Source: an uncultured Porphyromonadaceae bacterium | GTDB lineage: Bacteria > Bacteroidota > Bacteroidia > Bacteroidales > Muribaculaceae | Length of the DNA: 64,000 nucleotides | Direction: 5' to 3' | Assembly: GCA_902493335.1 (NCBI GenBank) | Contig: CABUPJ010000005.1 | Location: forward strand, 15,294-79,293 | Part shown: piece after piece, positions 53,048-61,981 of the stretch | Layout: every line of letters begins with the position of its first letter | How positions within the stretch are numbered: position 1 is the stretch's first letter | Made by a program: the position numbers and the translations under genes | The notes under the pieces: model-generated | Seen by the model: only the letters and a program-made list of their open reading frames with translations | Told to the model about the DNA's origin: nothing | The model's database searches: none

Positions 53048-54460
53048 ATGAAACTTAAAAACCTTGTTTTAGGCATGTTTATGGCGGCATCGGTCGCCGC
53101 GACGGCGTCAGACGCCAGATATGTCTTCTATTTTATCGGTGACGGCATGGGCATGGGTCCGGTGCTGACGGCCGAAACCTATAACCGCGAGATTCTCAAG
53201 AATGACAAACCCCTGCTGATGATGCAGTTCCCGGTCGTCGGATGGTGTACGACCTACTCGGCGTCGAGCATGATAACCGACTCGGCTGCCGCCGGCACGG
53301 CTCTCTCGACTGGAACAAAGACTAAAAACAGCATGCTCGGCATGGACCCCGACACGACATCTGTCACCTCGATAGCCCGCTTCTTCAAAGACGACGGTTT
53401 CGGCGTCGGCATTGTCACGTCGGTAGCTCCCGACGACGCCACTCCCGGCGCTTTCTACGCCCACGTGCCCAACCGCAAGGATTTCTATACTATCGGCCGT
53501 CAGGCTGCCGAGTCGGGTTATGAGTTTATCGCCGGCGCCGGTCTCCGCGGCGTTACCGACAAGAAAGGCAATCCCACCGATCTCCTCGACGTCATGAAAG
53601 CAAACGATGTCCGTGTGGTCTATGGCCCTGAGGAACTCAAGACTGTCGGCACCGAGCGCGTCATGCTCGTCAACAACCACGGCACTCCAAACTATAATAT
53701 AGGTTACACTATCGACTCTGTCGCCGGCGGACTCACCCTCCCCATGATGACCGAAGCGTGTCTCGACCGTCTGATGAAGACCTCGCCCGACCGTTTCTTC
53801 ATGATGGTCGAGGGCGGTAACATCGACCATGCCCTTCACGCCAACGACGGCGGTACGGCTATCGTCGAGATATTCAATTTCAACGAGGCTCTTAAAGTCG
53901 CCTTCGACTTTTATCTCGCACATCCCGACGAGACCCTTATCGTCGTCACTGCTGACCACGACACCGGCGGCATGGTGCTCTGCCATCCCAAAGGCAAGAA
54001 ATATGTCTCGCATGTCGAATATTTCAAAAACCAGCGTATGTCTAAGGAGGCTTTCAGCGAATACTGCAAGTCGCTCATTAAGAACGACAGCAGGTATACC
54101 TGGGCCGACATGAAGGCATTCCTTGAGAAAAACACCGGGCTTTTCTCGCTGATTCCCGTCGACGCCGATGACGAGACGTCGCTTCGCGAGAGCTTCGAGG
54201 AGTCGTTCGAGCAGCATCGTGACAGTGACCAGAAGACCCTCTACGCCAGCTTCAACGCCTTCGCCGCCAAGGTCTACAAACTCATCAACGATGCCGCCGG
54301 CATCAAATATACCACACTCAGCCACTCGGGTAATCCCGTGCCTGTCTTCGCTGTCGGCGCCGGCTCTGACCTGTTCAAGTCATATAACGACAACAGCAGT
54401 CTTCCCCGCCTCATCCTCGAAGCCGCGGGCAAAGACCCCGGCCTCCTCGACCGCAAATAA
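53048..54460 (+). CDS. Alkaline phosphatase (PhoA-type)
   Basis: A 470-residue exported enzyme of the alkaline phosphatase superfamily. The metal-binding start is FIGDGMGMG, the nucleophile Ser79 lies in TDSAAAGTALSTG, VEGGNIDHALHAND carries Asp/His ligands, and TADHDTGGM the later ones. A signal peptide ends near residue 20. It hydrolyses phosphate monoesters in the periplasm. It sits in a two-gene unit with the GH3-type gene. The Na/Pi symporter is 8 kb away and not linked. A clear terminator follows. Confidence 0.93.
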   Translation: MKLKNLVLGMFMAASVAATASDARYVFYFIGDGMGMGPVLTAETYNREILKNDKPLLMMQFPVVGWCTTYSASSMITDSAAAGTALSTGTKTKNSMLGMDPDTTSVTSIARFFKDDGFGVGIVTSVAPDDATPGAFYAHVPNRKDFYTIGRQAAESGYEFIAGAGLRGVTDKKGNPTDLLDVMKANDVRVVYGPEELKTVGTERVMLVNNHGTPNYNIGYTIDSVAGGLTLPMMTEACLDRLMKTSPDRFFMMVEGGNIDHALHANDGGTAIVEIFNFNEALKVAFDFYLAHPDETLIVVTADHDTGGMVLCHPKGKKYVSHVEYFKNQRMSKEAFSEYCKSLIKNDSRYTWADMKAFLEKNTGLFSLIPVDADDETSLRESFEESFEQHRDSDQKTLYASFNAFAAKVYKLINDAAGIKYTTLSHSGNPVPVFAVGAGSDLFKSYNDNSSLPRLILEAAGKDPGLLDRK

Positions 54461-54492
54461 CCTGCCAGGGCCATAAGAAAAACATAAAAACA

Positions 54493-54537
54493 AAAGAACA
54501 GAAGAGTCGAATTACCCTTCTGTTCTTTCGTTTTTTA
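54493..54537 (+). terminator. Terminator of the alkaline phosphatase gene
   Basis: Arms AAAGAACAGAAG (54493-54504) and CTTCTGTTCTTT (54517-54528), then CGTTTTTTA. Confidence 0.85.
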
Positions 54538-54571
54538 TGCTAAAAGGCTTATGTCCTTTTAAATCAAATGA

Positions 54572-54599
54572 TTGTGCATTGTGCATTATGCATTGTGCA
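54572..54599. repeat. Four tandem heptamers TTGTGCA
   Basis: TTGTGCA, TTGTGCA, TTATGCA, TTGTGCA, next to the trpS 3' end. The same heptamer in two copies occurs at 12059-12072 and 15197-15210. Confidence 0.75.
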
Positions 54600-54604
54600 T
54601 TAAC

Positions 54605-55666
54605 TCAGAATTTTCTGATACCCATGATTTCGCGTACTTCGGCCAGGGTCTTCGACGCGCGTTCGCGGGCCCTCTCGGCGCCGCGGGCGATGACCTTGCG
54701 CAGATAGTCGTCGTCGTCGAGGATGTCGTTGACGCGCTCCCTGATGGGCGTTGTCACAGCGAGAATGTCTTCGGCAAGCTGTTTCTTGAGGTCGCCGTAG
54801 CGTATCGAGCAGTCGGCGTAGGCGTCGCGGAAGTGTTTCACTACATCGGGTGTCGATGTCAGCTCAAGCAGGCTGAAGAGGTTGGCGATCGGTTCGCTCA
54901 TCGGTGAGTTAGGCGCCTGGGGGCCTTCGTCGGTGACGGCGCGCATTACCTTCTTGCGCAGCACTTTGGGGTCGTCGACAAGGTAGATGCAGTTGCCTTC
55001 GCTTTTGCCCATCTTGCCCGAGCCGTCAAGCCCCGGGACCTTCACGGGTGCGCCGCCGAAATCGAAGTCATAGGGTTCGGGGAACAGCTCGACGCCGTAG
55101 AACGAGTTGAATCGGCGTGCAAATCGGCGTGTCAGCTCGAGATGCTGCAGCTGGTCTTTGCCGACAGGCACTTTCGTGGCCTTCTGTATCAGTATGTCGA
55201 CTGCCATGAGGGTCGGGTAGGTCAGCAGGCCCGCGTTGACTCGCTTGTTGGTCTCGTTGCCGATGATCTCGCGCTCGATCTGTTCGTCGTTTTCGTCAGA
55301 AGCAGTGATGCCCAGGGCCTTGCGGGCCTTGTCTTTGAACGATGTCGTGCGCATCAGTTCACCGATGCCGACGTGCATGTTCAGTAGCAGATACATCTCC
55401 GAGATTTCAGGTACGTCGCTCTGCACGAATATCGTGGCCTTTTCGGGGTCGATGCCGGCGGCGAGATATTCGGCGAGGATGCTTTTGACGTTGGCATGGA
55501 GCTGGTTGGGGTCGGGGTTGGTCGTCAGGGCGTGGAGGTCTGCGATAAAGAAGTTGCAGTCATAATCGTCCTGTATTCTGACAAATTTGCTCAGAGCGCC
55601 ATAGTAGTTGCCCAGATGAAGATTACCTGTCGACCGTATGCCGCTCAATACTATTTCTTTACTCAT
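54605..55666 (-). CDS. trpS: Tryptophanyl-tRNA synthetase
   Basis: A 353-residue class I synthetase. The HIGH-like motif is TGNLHLGNYYGAL near residue 14, KMSKS is GKMGKSEGN near 215, and DILIQKATKVPVGKDQLQHLE is the tRNA/Trp pocket segment. It charges tRNA-Trp. It lies 55 bp after the lipid kinase gene on the same strand and may share its transcript. No terminator is obvious after it on the minus strand. Confidence 0.96.
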   Translation of the reverse strand: MSKEIVLSGIRSTGNLHLGNYYGALSKFVRIQDDYDCNFFIADLHALTTNPDPNQLHANVKSILAEYLAAGIDPEKATIFVQSDVPEISEMYLLLNMHVGIGELMRTTSFKDKARKALGITASDENDEQIEREIIGNETNKRVNAGLLTYPTLMAVDILIQKATKVPVGKDQLQHLELTRRFARRFNSFYGVELFPEPYDFDFGGAPVKVPGLDGSGKMGKSEGNCIYLVDDPKVLRKKVMRAVTDEGPQAPNSPMSEPIANLFSLLELTSTPDVVKHFRDAYADCSIRYGDLKKQLAEDILAVTTPIRERVNDILDDDDYLRKVIARGAERARERASKTLAEVREIMGIRKF

Positions 55667-55721
55667 GATTGTGCTATATTTCGTTGGTTTTCGTTAGCGA
55701 TTGATTGTAGAGGAGCGAGGC

Positions 55722-56702
55722 TTAGTTTTGGGGTGTGAAAAGACGTGAGGCGGCAAGCCGCCAGTCGCGCAGCATCATCTTCAGCGGCGTGACGAGGGGG
55801 CGGAATTTCATTTTGTCGCGCGGGGTGAACATGCGCAGTCCGCCCGGATGGCATGCAACCTTGATTGTTTCGGGCATGTCGACAGGCTCGCCGTCGATAT
55901 GCGCCACGCCGGCCTGGTCGCGGCTGATTGTTGCGTGCGATACCCTTATAATGTCAATCAGGGCGTTTTTGCCTATATATCCTGTCATAAGGTCTACTCC
56001 GACAAGAGCCTGCGCGAATGCGTTTGATTTGTGTATCACGGTGATATCCATAAGCCCGTCGCGTATCGACGCCGCAGGTGCGATAAATGCGTTGTTGCCG
56101 TATTGTGAAGCATTGCAGCATGCGATGAGGAAAGCTTTGTCTACCAAAACTCTGTCGTCGGTCTTGAGGCTGTAGCGCTCGGGGCTGAACGACACAAACA
56201 CGTCGATGGCGCTTTTGAGATACATCAGCAGTCCTCGGCGGCGCTGACGCGAGAATTTGTGAGTCACAGCGGCGTCGAAGCCCACGCCGAAGGTGCAGAA
56301 AAACGGTCTGTCGTTGGCCGTGCAGTAGTCGCAGTCTTCGATATGGCGCTCGCCGATGACCTTCAGAGCTTCTATCGGGTCGATCAGCAGCCCGATGTGT
56401 CTTGCCAGACCGTTGCCCGAGCCGGCCGGGAGGATGCCTAACGGTACGCCGGTGTCGCAGAGCGCGCGGGCTGTCTCGTTGACAGTGCCGTCGCCCCCGC
56501 ATGCCAGCACGCCGTAGTATTTTTTGTCGACGGCCTCACGGGCAAGGCGTGTCGCGTCGCCGCGAGCTCCGGTCAGGCGCGTGTCGATGTCAAAGCCCAT
56601 TTCTTTGAGCCGTCGTTCGAGCACGGGAATGAGTTTGCGTTTCGAGCGCGTTCCCGAAATCGGATTGACAATCAGCATCAGTGTGGGCTTTGTTTCATTC
56701 AT
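55722..56702 (-). CDS. Diacylglycerol kinase family lipid kinase
   Basis: A 326-residue soluble lipid kinase of the DgkB/YegS/LCB5 type. The nucleotide site is LACGGDGTVNETARAL near residue 63, with LPAGSGNGLARH following and a beta-sandwich C-terminal domain (RDGLMDITVIHKS, VAHIDGEPVDMP). It phosphorylates diacylglycerol or a sphingoid lipid at the membrane; Bacteroidales make sphingolipids, so either is possible. Its -7 box TAATTTTG (56707-56714, minus strand) ends 4 bp before the ATG, a leaderless arrangement. trpS follows. Confidence 0.9.
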   Translation of the reverse strand: MNETKPTLMLIVNPISGTRSKRKLIPVLERRLKEMGFDIDTRLTGARGDATRLAREAVDKKYYGVLACGGDGTVNETARALCDTGVPLGILPAGSGNGLARHIGLLIDPIEALKVIGERHIEDCDYCTANDRPFFCTFGVGFDAAVTHKFSRQRRRGLLMYLKSAIDVFVSFSPERYSLKTDDRVLVDKAFLIACCNASQYGNNAFIAPAASIRDGLMDITVIHKSNAFAQALVGVDLMTGYIGKNALIDIIRVSHATISRDQAGVAHIDGEPVDMPETIKVACHPGGLRMFTPRDKMKFRPLVTPLKMMLRDWRLAASRLFTPQN

Positions 56703-56999
56703 GTCGCAAAATTAGTTAAAATGCGCAAATCAGCAAAAAGGCGATTGAAAAATAAGGTATGCCATGCCCTGCGGGCTGTTTATATCTATATGCCAATTCT
56801 GAAATTTTGTTTGCAAAATTAAAAATATTGCTACACTCAGCCTCTGGTAGCCCGACGTCTGTTACAACTCGGTTAAATTGTCAGTCAGAACCTTAAAGCA
56901 GTCAGCGATGGTGTGCCTTATATTAAATGTATGGCAATATTTTAACGAATCATTAATAATTATTTACATAAATTTAGACTGTATATTCAAAATTGTCTA

Positions 57000-57141
57000 T
57001 ATCTTTGCAGTGTGAAAAACACTGGAGAATATTTGATTTTTACTGAAATTTAGTGATAACGTTTTGTTAGACTCACAATATATACTTGAATTTTGGTTAT
57101 GAGGGAGTGCATTACTGTGAAGTAGCGCACTTTCATTTTTT
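57000..57141 (+). ncRNA. Candidate small RNA: promoter to terminator
   Basis: TATCTTTG (57000-57007) is followed at once by a hairpin CAGTG/CACTG (57008-57026) and, about 100 nt later, by a terminator-like hairpin AGTGC (57106-57110) with GCACT (57127-57131) and six Ts (57136-57141). No open frame of note is inside. The flanking non-coding DNA (56703-56999) is AT-rich, with only a small GCCC/GGGC hairpin near 56768; I see nothing else in it. Confidence 0.35.
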
Positions 57142-57150
57142 ATATACCTG

Positions 57151-57303
57151 TCAATAGAATACTACCAATTTCAGATGCTCATAGAACAAGTGAAATAATA
57201 GATACGACTTGCCGGATCGTCTCAACCCGGTAATAATTTTTATAAGCCCGTTATGCTTGCTGGCAATGAGCTGATTTAGATAGTAGTCACGTTTGATTAT
57301 CAT
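57151..57303 (-). pseudogene. Truncated ATPase remnant (AAA/DUF4143 type)
   Basis: On the minus strand the ATG at 57303 opens 50 codons reading MIIKRDYYLNQLI...IITGLRRSGKSYLL, the N-terminus and Walker A (GLRRSGKS) of the AAA-type ATPases that usually end in DUF4143 and run to about 400 residues. A stop comes at 57151-57153 just after YEHLK. Nothing resembling the rest is found downstream. It is the residue of another ATPase gene of the kind common in Bacteroidales. Confidence 0.75.
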
Positions 57304-57409
57304 AGTCTATTCCAAAAAAGTGGTCATTTGGTCGTTTTTTTGGAGACGTAAAAATAACCATTAAATTTGGATTCGGCAATTTTCATGTCTGTTTCTATAT
57401 ATCAGGGCA

Positions 57410-59410
57410 TTATTTAGCTTTTAGCCTTGCTGCGAAGCCGCCGCCGGGAGCCATTTTGACCTTCAGTTTGCCGCCGCCTGTGACCTCGCCTTTTTCGTGG
57501 CGGTAGTCGCGGCCGATGCGGGCGGCGTTGACGCCGTCGACAAACATGTCGGCTTCATAGACAGCGCCCTCGGGGAGGAACGAGCAGTCGATTTCCAGCT
57601 CGCGCCCGTTCCAGTCGGTGATGCCGCCGATATACCATGTGTCACCGCTGCGGCGCGCCGTCACGATATATTCGCCGAGGCGCCCGTCGACGACGACAGT
57701 CTCGTCCCATACAGTAGGCACCGAGGCGATGAAGTCGGTGCATTCGCCCTCGCGGCGGTAGTTCGACGGTGTGTCGCACATCATATTAAGGGGCGAGTCA
57801 AATATCATATACAGAGCTAACTGACGGCAGCGTGTGCCCTGGCTCATTGGTTCGCTGTTGCAGGGATAGTAGTTGCCTTTCGAGGCGTTGCGCATAGCCC
57901 CCTGGGTGTAGTCCATCGGGCCTGCGGCCTGACGGATGAAAGGTATCATCACGTCGTATGTCACCTGGTCGTGAGGCGCTTTGCTCCATTTCACCTGTTC
58001 GAGGCCGTTGACGCCTTCGACGTTGAGCACATTGGGATACGTGCGGTTGATGCCGGCGGGTTTATGGGTGCCGTGGAGGTCGAGCACCATGTGGTATTTG
58101 GCGCACATTTCGGCGGCGCGGGCGTTGAAGGCTGTCATCTGTTGGTCGTCACGGTCCATGAAGTCGACCTTGAAGCCCTTGACACCCATCTCTGAGTAGT
58201 GGCGGCAGATATTCTCCATATCGCGGTCAAACGCGTGGAATCCAGCCCAGAGGATGATGCCGACGCCACGTTCGGCGGCATAGTCGACAAGCTGCCTGAG
58301 GTCAATCGCGTCGACGACTTTCATCAGGTCGGCCTCGCCGTTGACAGCCCAGCCCTCGTCGAGTATCACATATTCTATGCCCTTTTCAGCGGCGAAGTCG
58401 ATATATGCCTTATAGGTGTCATTGTTGACGCCGGTGACGAAGTCGACGCCGTCGAGATTCCAGTTGTTCCACCAGTCCCACGCCACTTTGCCGGGCTTGA
58501 TCCAGCTGATGTCGTCGATGCGCGACGGTTCGCCCAGCAGATAGCTCATGTTGCTCGCCGCCAGGTCGGTGTCGCGGTCGCTGATGACAGCCATGCGCCA
58601 GGGCAGCGCGCGGGCTCCGTCGAGACGGGCGATATAGTCCTCGCGGTCTGTGACGAGCATCTGCAGATTGTTGTGGCCGCCCTGTTTGACCTTCTTGGGG
58701 TAGGGGGCGAAGACTCCTTTAAGCACACCGTCTTCTTTATCTTTGTTGAGATAGAGTCCCGGGTAGGCGATCAGTGCCGATTCAGACAGAAGCACCTTGA
58801 CGCCGTCGGCAGCTTCGACGACCATCGGCAGGAATATCAGCCGGCGGCTGTCGAGAGCGCTCATCGAGTCGACGGTATAGACATTCTCGAACGAGTTGCC
58901 GAACTGTTGGTTGAAACTCTTGATTTTCTTTTTCTTGACATAAGGAGCGGCGACACGCGGGTCGCCTGCGAAGCGGTATTCGACCGTCTCGTCTTTTATC
59001 GTCACAGGCTTCTTTGATTTCGACACCCAGCGGTATGCTACGCCGTCGTCGTAGACGCGGAAGATGAGATCCCAGTTTTTATCGACTTTGACAGTCACCT
59101 CGTTATACTTGTCTTTGAGAGATTTGGCACGGTAGAACGGTGATTCCACCGTCGTGTCGGCGCTGCGTCGGCCGCTCACGCGCGCTTTGGCGTCGGCGCC
59201 TGCTGTCATGCCGTCGGCTGTGCTTATCGCCAGCCGCGATGGTTCGATGACGTTTTTGCCTTTGAAATCAACCGAATAGCTCAGATCGCCGTCGAGATTG
59301 ATGTGGGCGGCTATATCGCCGTCGGGCGAACTCACGGTGACTGACTCAGCGCCGCGGGCTATGCCGCAGTATGCCAGAATGATAAACAGGAGTGACAGTA
59401 TTCTTTTCAT
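57410..59410 (-). CDS. GH97 glycosidase, retaining (alpha-galactosidase-like) type
   Basis: A 666-residue exported enzyme with the GH97 layout: N-terminal beta-sandwich, (beta/alpha)8 barrel from about 290 to 560, C-terminal beta domain. Asp416 in FKVDFMDRDDQ corresponds to the nucleophile of the retaining GH97 subgroup typified by the B. thetaiotaomicron alpha-galactosidase; the inverting SusB group lacks an Asp there. LDLHGTHKPAG and NVEGVNGLEQ also fit, the latter holding the likely acid/base Glu. It should release alpha-linked galactose or a related sugar in the periplasm. The frame opens 16 codons earlier; ATG at 59410 starts the signal peptide. No susC/susD genes are nearby. Confidence 0.9.
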   Translation of the reverse strand: MKRILSLLFIILAYCGIARGAESVTVSSPDGDIAAHINLDGDLSYSVDFKGKNVIEPSRLAISTADGMTAGADAKARVSGRRSADTTVESPFYRAKSLKDKYNEVTVKVDKNWDLIFRVYDDGVAYRWVSKSKKPVTIKDETVEYRFAGDPRVAAPYVKKKKIKSFNQQFGNSFENVYTVDSMSALDSRRLIFLPMVVEAADGVKVLLSESALIAYPGLYLNKDKEDGVLKGVFAPYPKKVKQGGHNNLQMLVTDREDYIARLDGARALPWRMAVISDRDTDLAASNMSYLLGEPSRIDDISWIKPGKVAWDWWNNWNLDGVDFVTGVNNDTYKAYIDFAAEKGIEYVILDEGWAVNGEADLMKVVDAIDLRQLVDYAAERGVGIILWAGFHAFDRDMENICRHYSEMGVKGFKVDFMDRDDQQMTAFNARAAEMCAKYHMVLDLHGTHKPAGINRTYPNVLNVEGVNGLEQVKWSKAPHDQVTYDVMIPFIRQAAGPMDYTQGAMRNASKGNYYPCNSEPMSQGTRCRQLALYMIFDSPLNMMCDTPSNYRREGECTDFIASVPTVWDETVVVDGRLGEYIVTARRSGDTWYIGGITDWNGRELEIDCSFLPEGAVYEADMFVDGVNAARIGRDYRHEKGEVTGGGKLKVKMAPGGGFAARLKAK

Positions 59411-59528
59411 GGTCGGAAATTTATATGCCAAAATTAAGCAAAAATTTCTAAACCTCATCGCCCTGCGCCCCCGAAATCGAACCCGTCACGCCGCCGGATT
59501 GTTATTTATCTGATTCAAGTATTTATTT

Positions 59529-60476
59529 ATGAAACCGATTACAATCACTGTCGGGCGCCGGAAGACGGCTTCGCCCGACGATATACTTCCCTTCAGGCCT
59601 ATTACGCTCAGCGACATGCCGCTTATTAACAGCATGCTGCAGAATTCGACGACACGCACCTGCGACTATACCGTCGGCGGCATATTCATGTGGGTCAGGA
59701 TGTTTGACTACCGGTACTGCGTCATCGGCGATACTCTTTTTATCAAAGGCCGTTCTGAGAGCCATCCCGACCGCACGGCTTTTTCGCTGCCTATCGGCGG
59801 TGATCTCGGTGAAGCTGTCGGTCTTATCGCGGATTATTGCCGCCTCAGCGGCATAAAACCCTCGTATTCGGCGATTCCTGAGGATTATATCGACCGGCTT
59901 GCCTCGCTCGCAGGCGGCAGAATCGAACGTCTCGAGGGCTGGAGCGACTATATCTACAGCGCCGAGGCTCTTGCCACGCTCTCGGGCAAACATTATATGA
60001 AAAAGCGCAACCATGTCAACCGTTTCATGACCGACAATCCGGCCTGGACATTCGGACCGCTGACGGCCGACCTTGTCCCCGAGACCATGCTTTTTCTCGA
60101 CGGCTCGACCTCGACGGCCGACAAGGCCGACCGCGCCATGGCCGACTATGAACGCTCTGAATGTTTCAGGGTGCTTGCCTCTCTGTCGTCCTATCCCTTC
60201 GAGGGAGCAGTCCTGCGCGGCGGCGACGGCGCCATCGTCGCTTTTACCCTCGGCGAGGTAATCGGCGACACACTTTATACCCACATCGAGAAAGCCGACC
60301 ATCGCGTCGCCGGTGCGGGCGAGACCGTCAACAAACTCTTCGCCGCCGAAATGCTTCGCCGTCATCCCGGCCTGCGGTATATCAACCGTGAGGAAGACAT
60401 GAATGACCCCGGCCTGCGATATGCCAAGGAATCCTACCGCCCGGTGATGCTCCTCGACAAATATAACCTTATCTGA
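59529..60476 (+). CDS. DUF2156 (phosphatidylglycerol lysyltransferase C-terminal-like) protein
   Basis: A 315-residue cytoplasmic protein built of two GNAT-like halves. FMWVRMFDYRYCVIGDTLFIKG, HYMKKRNHVNRFM and YINREEDMNDPGLRYAKESYRP match DUF2156, the catalytic-type domain of MprF. It has no membrane helices, so it is not an MprF flippase. It may transfer an aminoacyl group from charged tRNA to a lipid or other acceptor; the acceptor is unknown. It is divergent from the GH97 gene and has no close partner. Confidence 0.87.
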   Translation: MKPITITVGRRKTASPDDILPFRPITLSDMPLINSMLQNSTTRTCDYTVGGIFMWVRMFDYRYCVIGDTLFIKGRSESHPDRTAFSLPIGGDLGEAVGLIADYCRLSGIKPSYSAIPEDYIDRLASLAGGRIERLEGWSDYIYSAEALATLSGKHYMKKRNHVNRFMTDNPAWTFGPLTADLVPETMLFLDGSTSTADKADRAMADYERSECFRVLASLSSYPFEGAVLRGGDGAIVAFTLGEVIGDTLYTHIEKADHRVAGAGETVNKLFAAEMLRRHPGLRYINREEDMNDPGLRYAKESYRPVMLLDKYNLI

Positions 60477-60593
60477 CATATATCGGGAAAAATTTAGCGG
60501 CAACTACAGATCACCTGCGGTTGCCGCCCCATCATCTAATTATCAAGCGACGTCTTATATAGATCGTTTGTGTCAGACTGTTGTTTGTTGCAG

Positions 60594-61418
60594 TTATTTC
60601 AGTTTATTGTATTCTTCGTCGGTGACGGGTTTGAGCCATTCGGTCTGCGTCTCTTCGCCGGGAACCTCGAAGGCGAGGTGCGAGAACCAGCTGTCGGCAG
60701 CAGCGCCGTGCCAGTGTTTGACGTTGGCCGGGATATGGATGACTGTGCCGGGCAGTATCTCCTGTGCGGGCTTGCCCTCTTCCTGATACCATCCGCGGCC
60801 GGCGACGCCGACGAGCATCTGGCCTCCGCCCTTGGCGGCGTGGTGTATGTGCCAGTTGTTGCGGCAGGCGGGTTCAAAGGTGACGTTCACAAAGGGCACC
60901 TGTTCGCCTGAGACGCGGGCGAGGAAGCTGCGCCCCGTGAAATATTTGGCGTAGGCTGTGTTGGGCTGGCCGATGGGGAATATCATCGTGCGCTGGAATT
61001 CTGCCATGGCGTCGTCGCCCTTGACATCATCGGCCCACACCTCTTTGGCGAGGCGGAAGGCCGCCCACGCTTTGGGCCATCCGGCGTAGAATGCGTTGTG
61101 CGTAAGCGCTTCGGCGATTTCAGTGCGGGTGATGCCGTTCTTTTTTGCATTCTGCAGGTGATGCAGCAGCGATGAGTCGGTGATACCCTGGCTCACGAGT
61201 GATATCACGGTTATGAGACTGCGGTCGCGCAGCGACAGGAGGTCGTTGCGGCTCCATACCTCGCCGAAGAGTATGTCGTCGTTGAGGTGGGCAAACTCGG
61301 GCGCGAACTCCCCGAGGGCGTCATGTCCGGCTGTCTGTACGATTTTCTGTTGTGCCATAACGTTTGATGTTGTCAGTGTCATTAATGCCATAAAGGCGAA
61401 GGTCAGTGTTTTTTTCAT
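60594..61418 (-). CDS. Secreted carboxymuconolactone decarboxylase-cupin fusion
   Basis: A 274-residue exported protein. The signal peptide ends VMA/Q. Residues about 30-120 are a carboxymuconolactone decarboxylase (AhpD-like) domain (LSLRDRSLITVISLVSQG, then ITRTEIAEALTHNAFYAGWP), but the CxxC of AhpD is absent. Residues about 165-260 form a cupin with metal-binding histidines in NNWHIHHAAKGGGQML and HIPANVKHWHG. The function is unknown; it may act on a small organic acid or quinone. The ATG at 61418 is chosen because it begins the signal peptide; an upstream ATG adds 8 residues. A TAATTTTG box lies about 21 bp before it. Confidence 0.85.
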   Translation of the reverse strand: MKKTLTFAFMALMTLTTSNVMAQQKIVQTAGHDALGEFAPEFAHLNDDILFGEVWSRNDLLSLRDRSLITVISLVSQGITDSSLLHHLQNAKKNGITRTEIAEALTHNAFYAGWPKAWAAFRLAKEVWADDVKGDDAMAEFQRTMIFPIGQPNTAYAKYFTGRSFLARVSGEQVPFVNVTFEPACRNNWHIHHAAKGGGQMLVGVAGRGWYQEEGKPAQEILPGTVIHIPANVKHWHGAAADSWFSHLAFEVPGEETQTEWLKPVTDEEYNKLK

Positions 61419-61534
61419 GTTCGTCTTTTTTGGATGTTGCAAAATTAAGGCTATGCGGCGACAGTTTCATTACCATTTTTACTGCAAGTGTTACCATTTT
61501 AACGGACGGCCATCGTTATTTCGCTGACATTAAT

Positions 61535-61542
61535 TATATTTG
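61535..61542 (+). promoter_or_regulatory. -7 box flush against the DUF1893 gene
   Basis: TATATTTG ends 4 bp before the ATG at 61547 and 13 bp before a second ATG at 61556. Confidence 0.55.
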
Positions 61543-61546
61543 CAAT

Positions 61547-61981
61547 ATGATTACTATGAGTGATATAATAGAGACACTCCACCGCGAGGGCTGCTCGTGT
61601 GTGATAGCCCGCGGCGATGCTGTCACGCTCTGCCGAGAGCGCGGAGTCGCCGACCTGCTGCGTCTGCTCACGACGTCGCCACAGACTCTCGCCGGTGCCA
61701 TCATCGCCGACAAGGTTGTCGGCAAAGGCGCCGCCGCCCTGATGATACTCGGCGGAGTCAGCGCTGTCTACGCCGATGTCGTCAGCCGTCCCGCCATGGA
61801 ACTGTTCGCCGCGACGGATATCGCCGTCAGCTATGGGCGGCTGACCGATAACATCATCAACCGCGCAGCCACGGGCATATGTCCGGTCGAGAGCCTGTGT
61901 GCACCCTGCCGCACGGCCGGCGAATGTCTGCCGCTCATCATGAAATTCGTATCTGAAAACTCAAAAAAACACCAGTCATGA
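61547..61981 (+). CDS. DUF1893 protein
   Basis: A 144-residue cytoplasmic protein of the DUF1893 family. It has eight Cys, among them GCSCVIARGD, CRERGVADLL and a C-terminal cluster CPVESLCAPCRTAGEC that could bind metal. GAIIADKVVGKGAAALMILGG is the conserved core. The function is unknown. A -7 box ends 4 bp before the ATG, so either this ATG is leaderless or the ATG at 61556 (MSDIIETL) is used. The stop overlaps the DUF362 gene by ATGA (61978-61981); an ECF S gene follows, a likely three-gene operon. Confidence 0.85.
   Translation: MITMSDIIETLHREGCSCVIARGDAVTLCRERGVADLLRLLTTSPQTLAGAIIADKVVGKGAAALMILGGVSAVYADVVSRPAMELFAATDIAVSYGRLTDNIINRAATGICPVESLCAPCRTAGECLPLIMKFVSENSKKHQS

Noticed and set aside
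51489..54460. Acyl-adenylase plus alkaline phosphatase as a dedicated hormone-conjugation system
   Set aside because: The two genes are close, but nothing in the sequence links an acyl-amido synthetase to a phosphatase substrate. Kept as a plain operon call.
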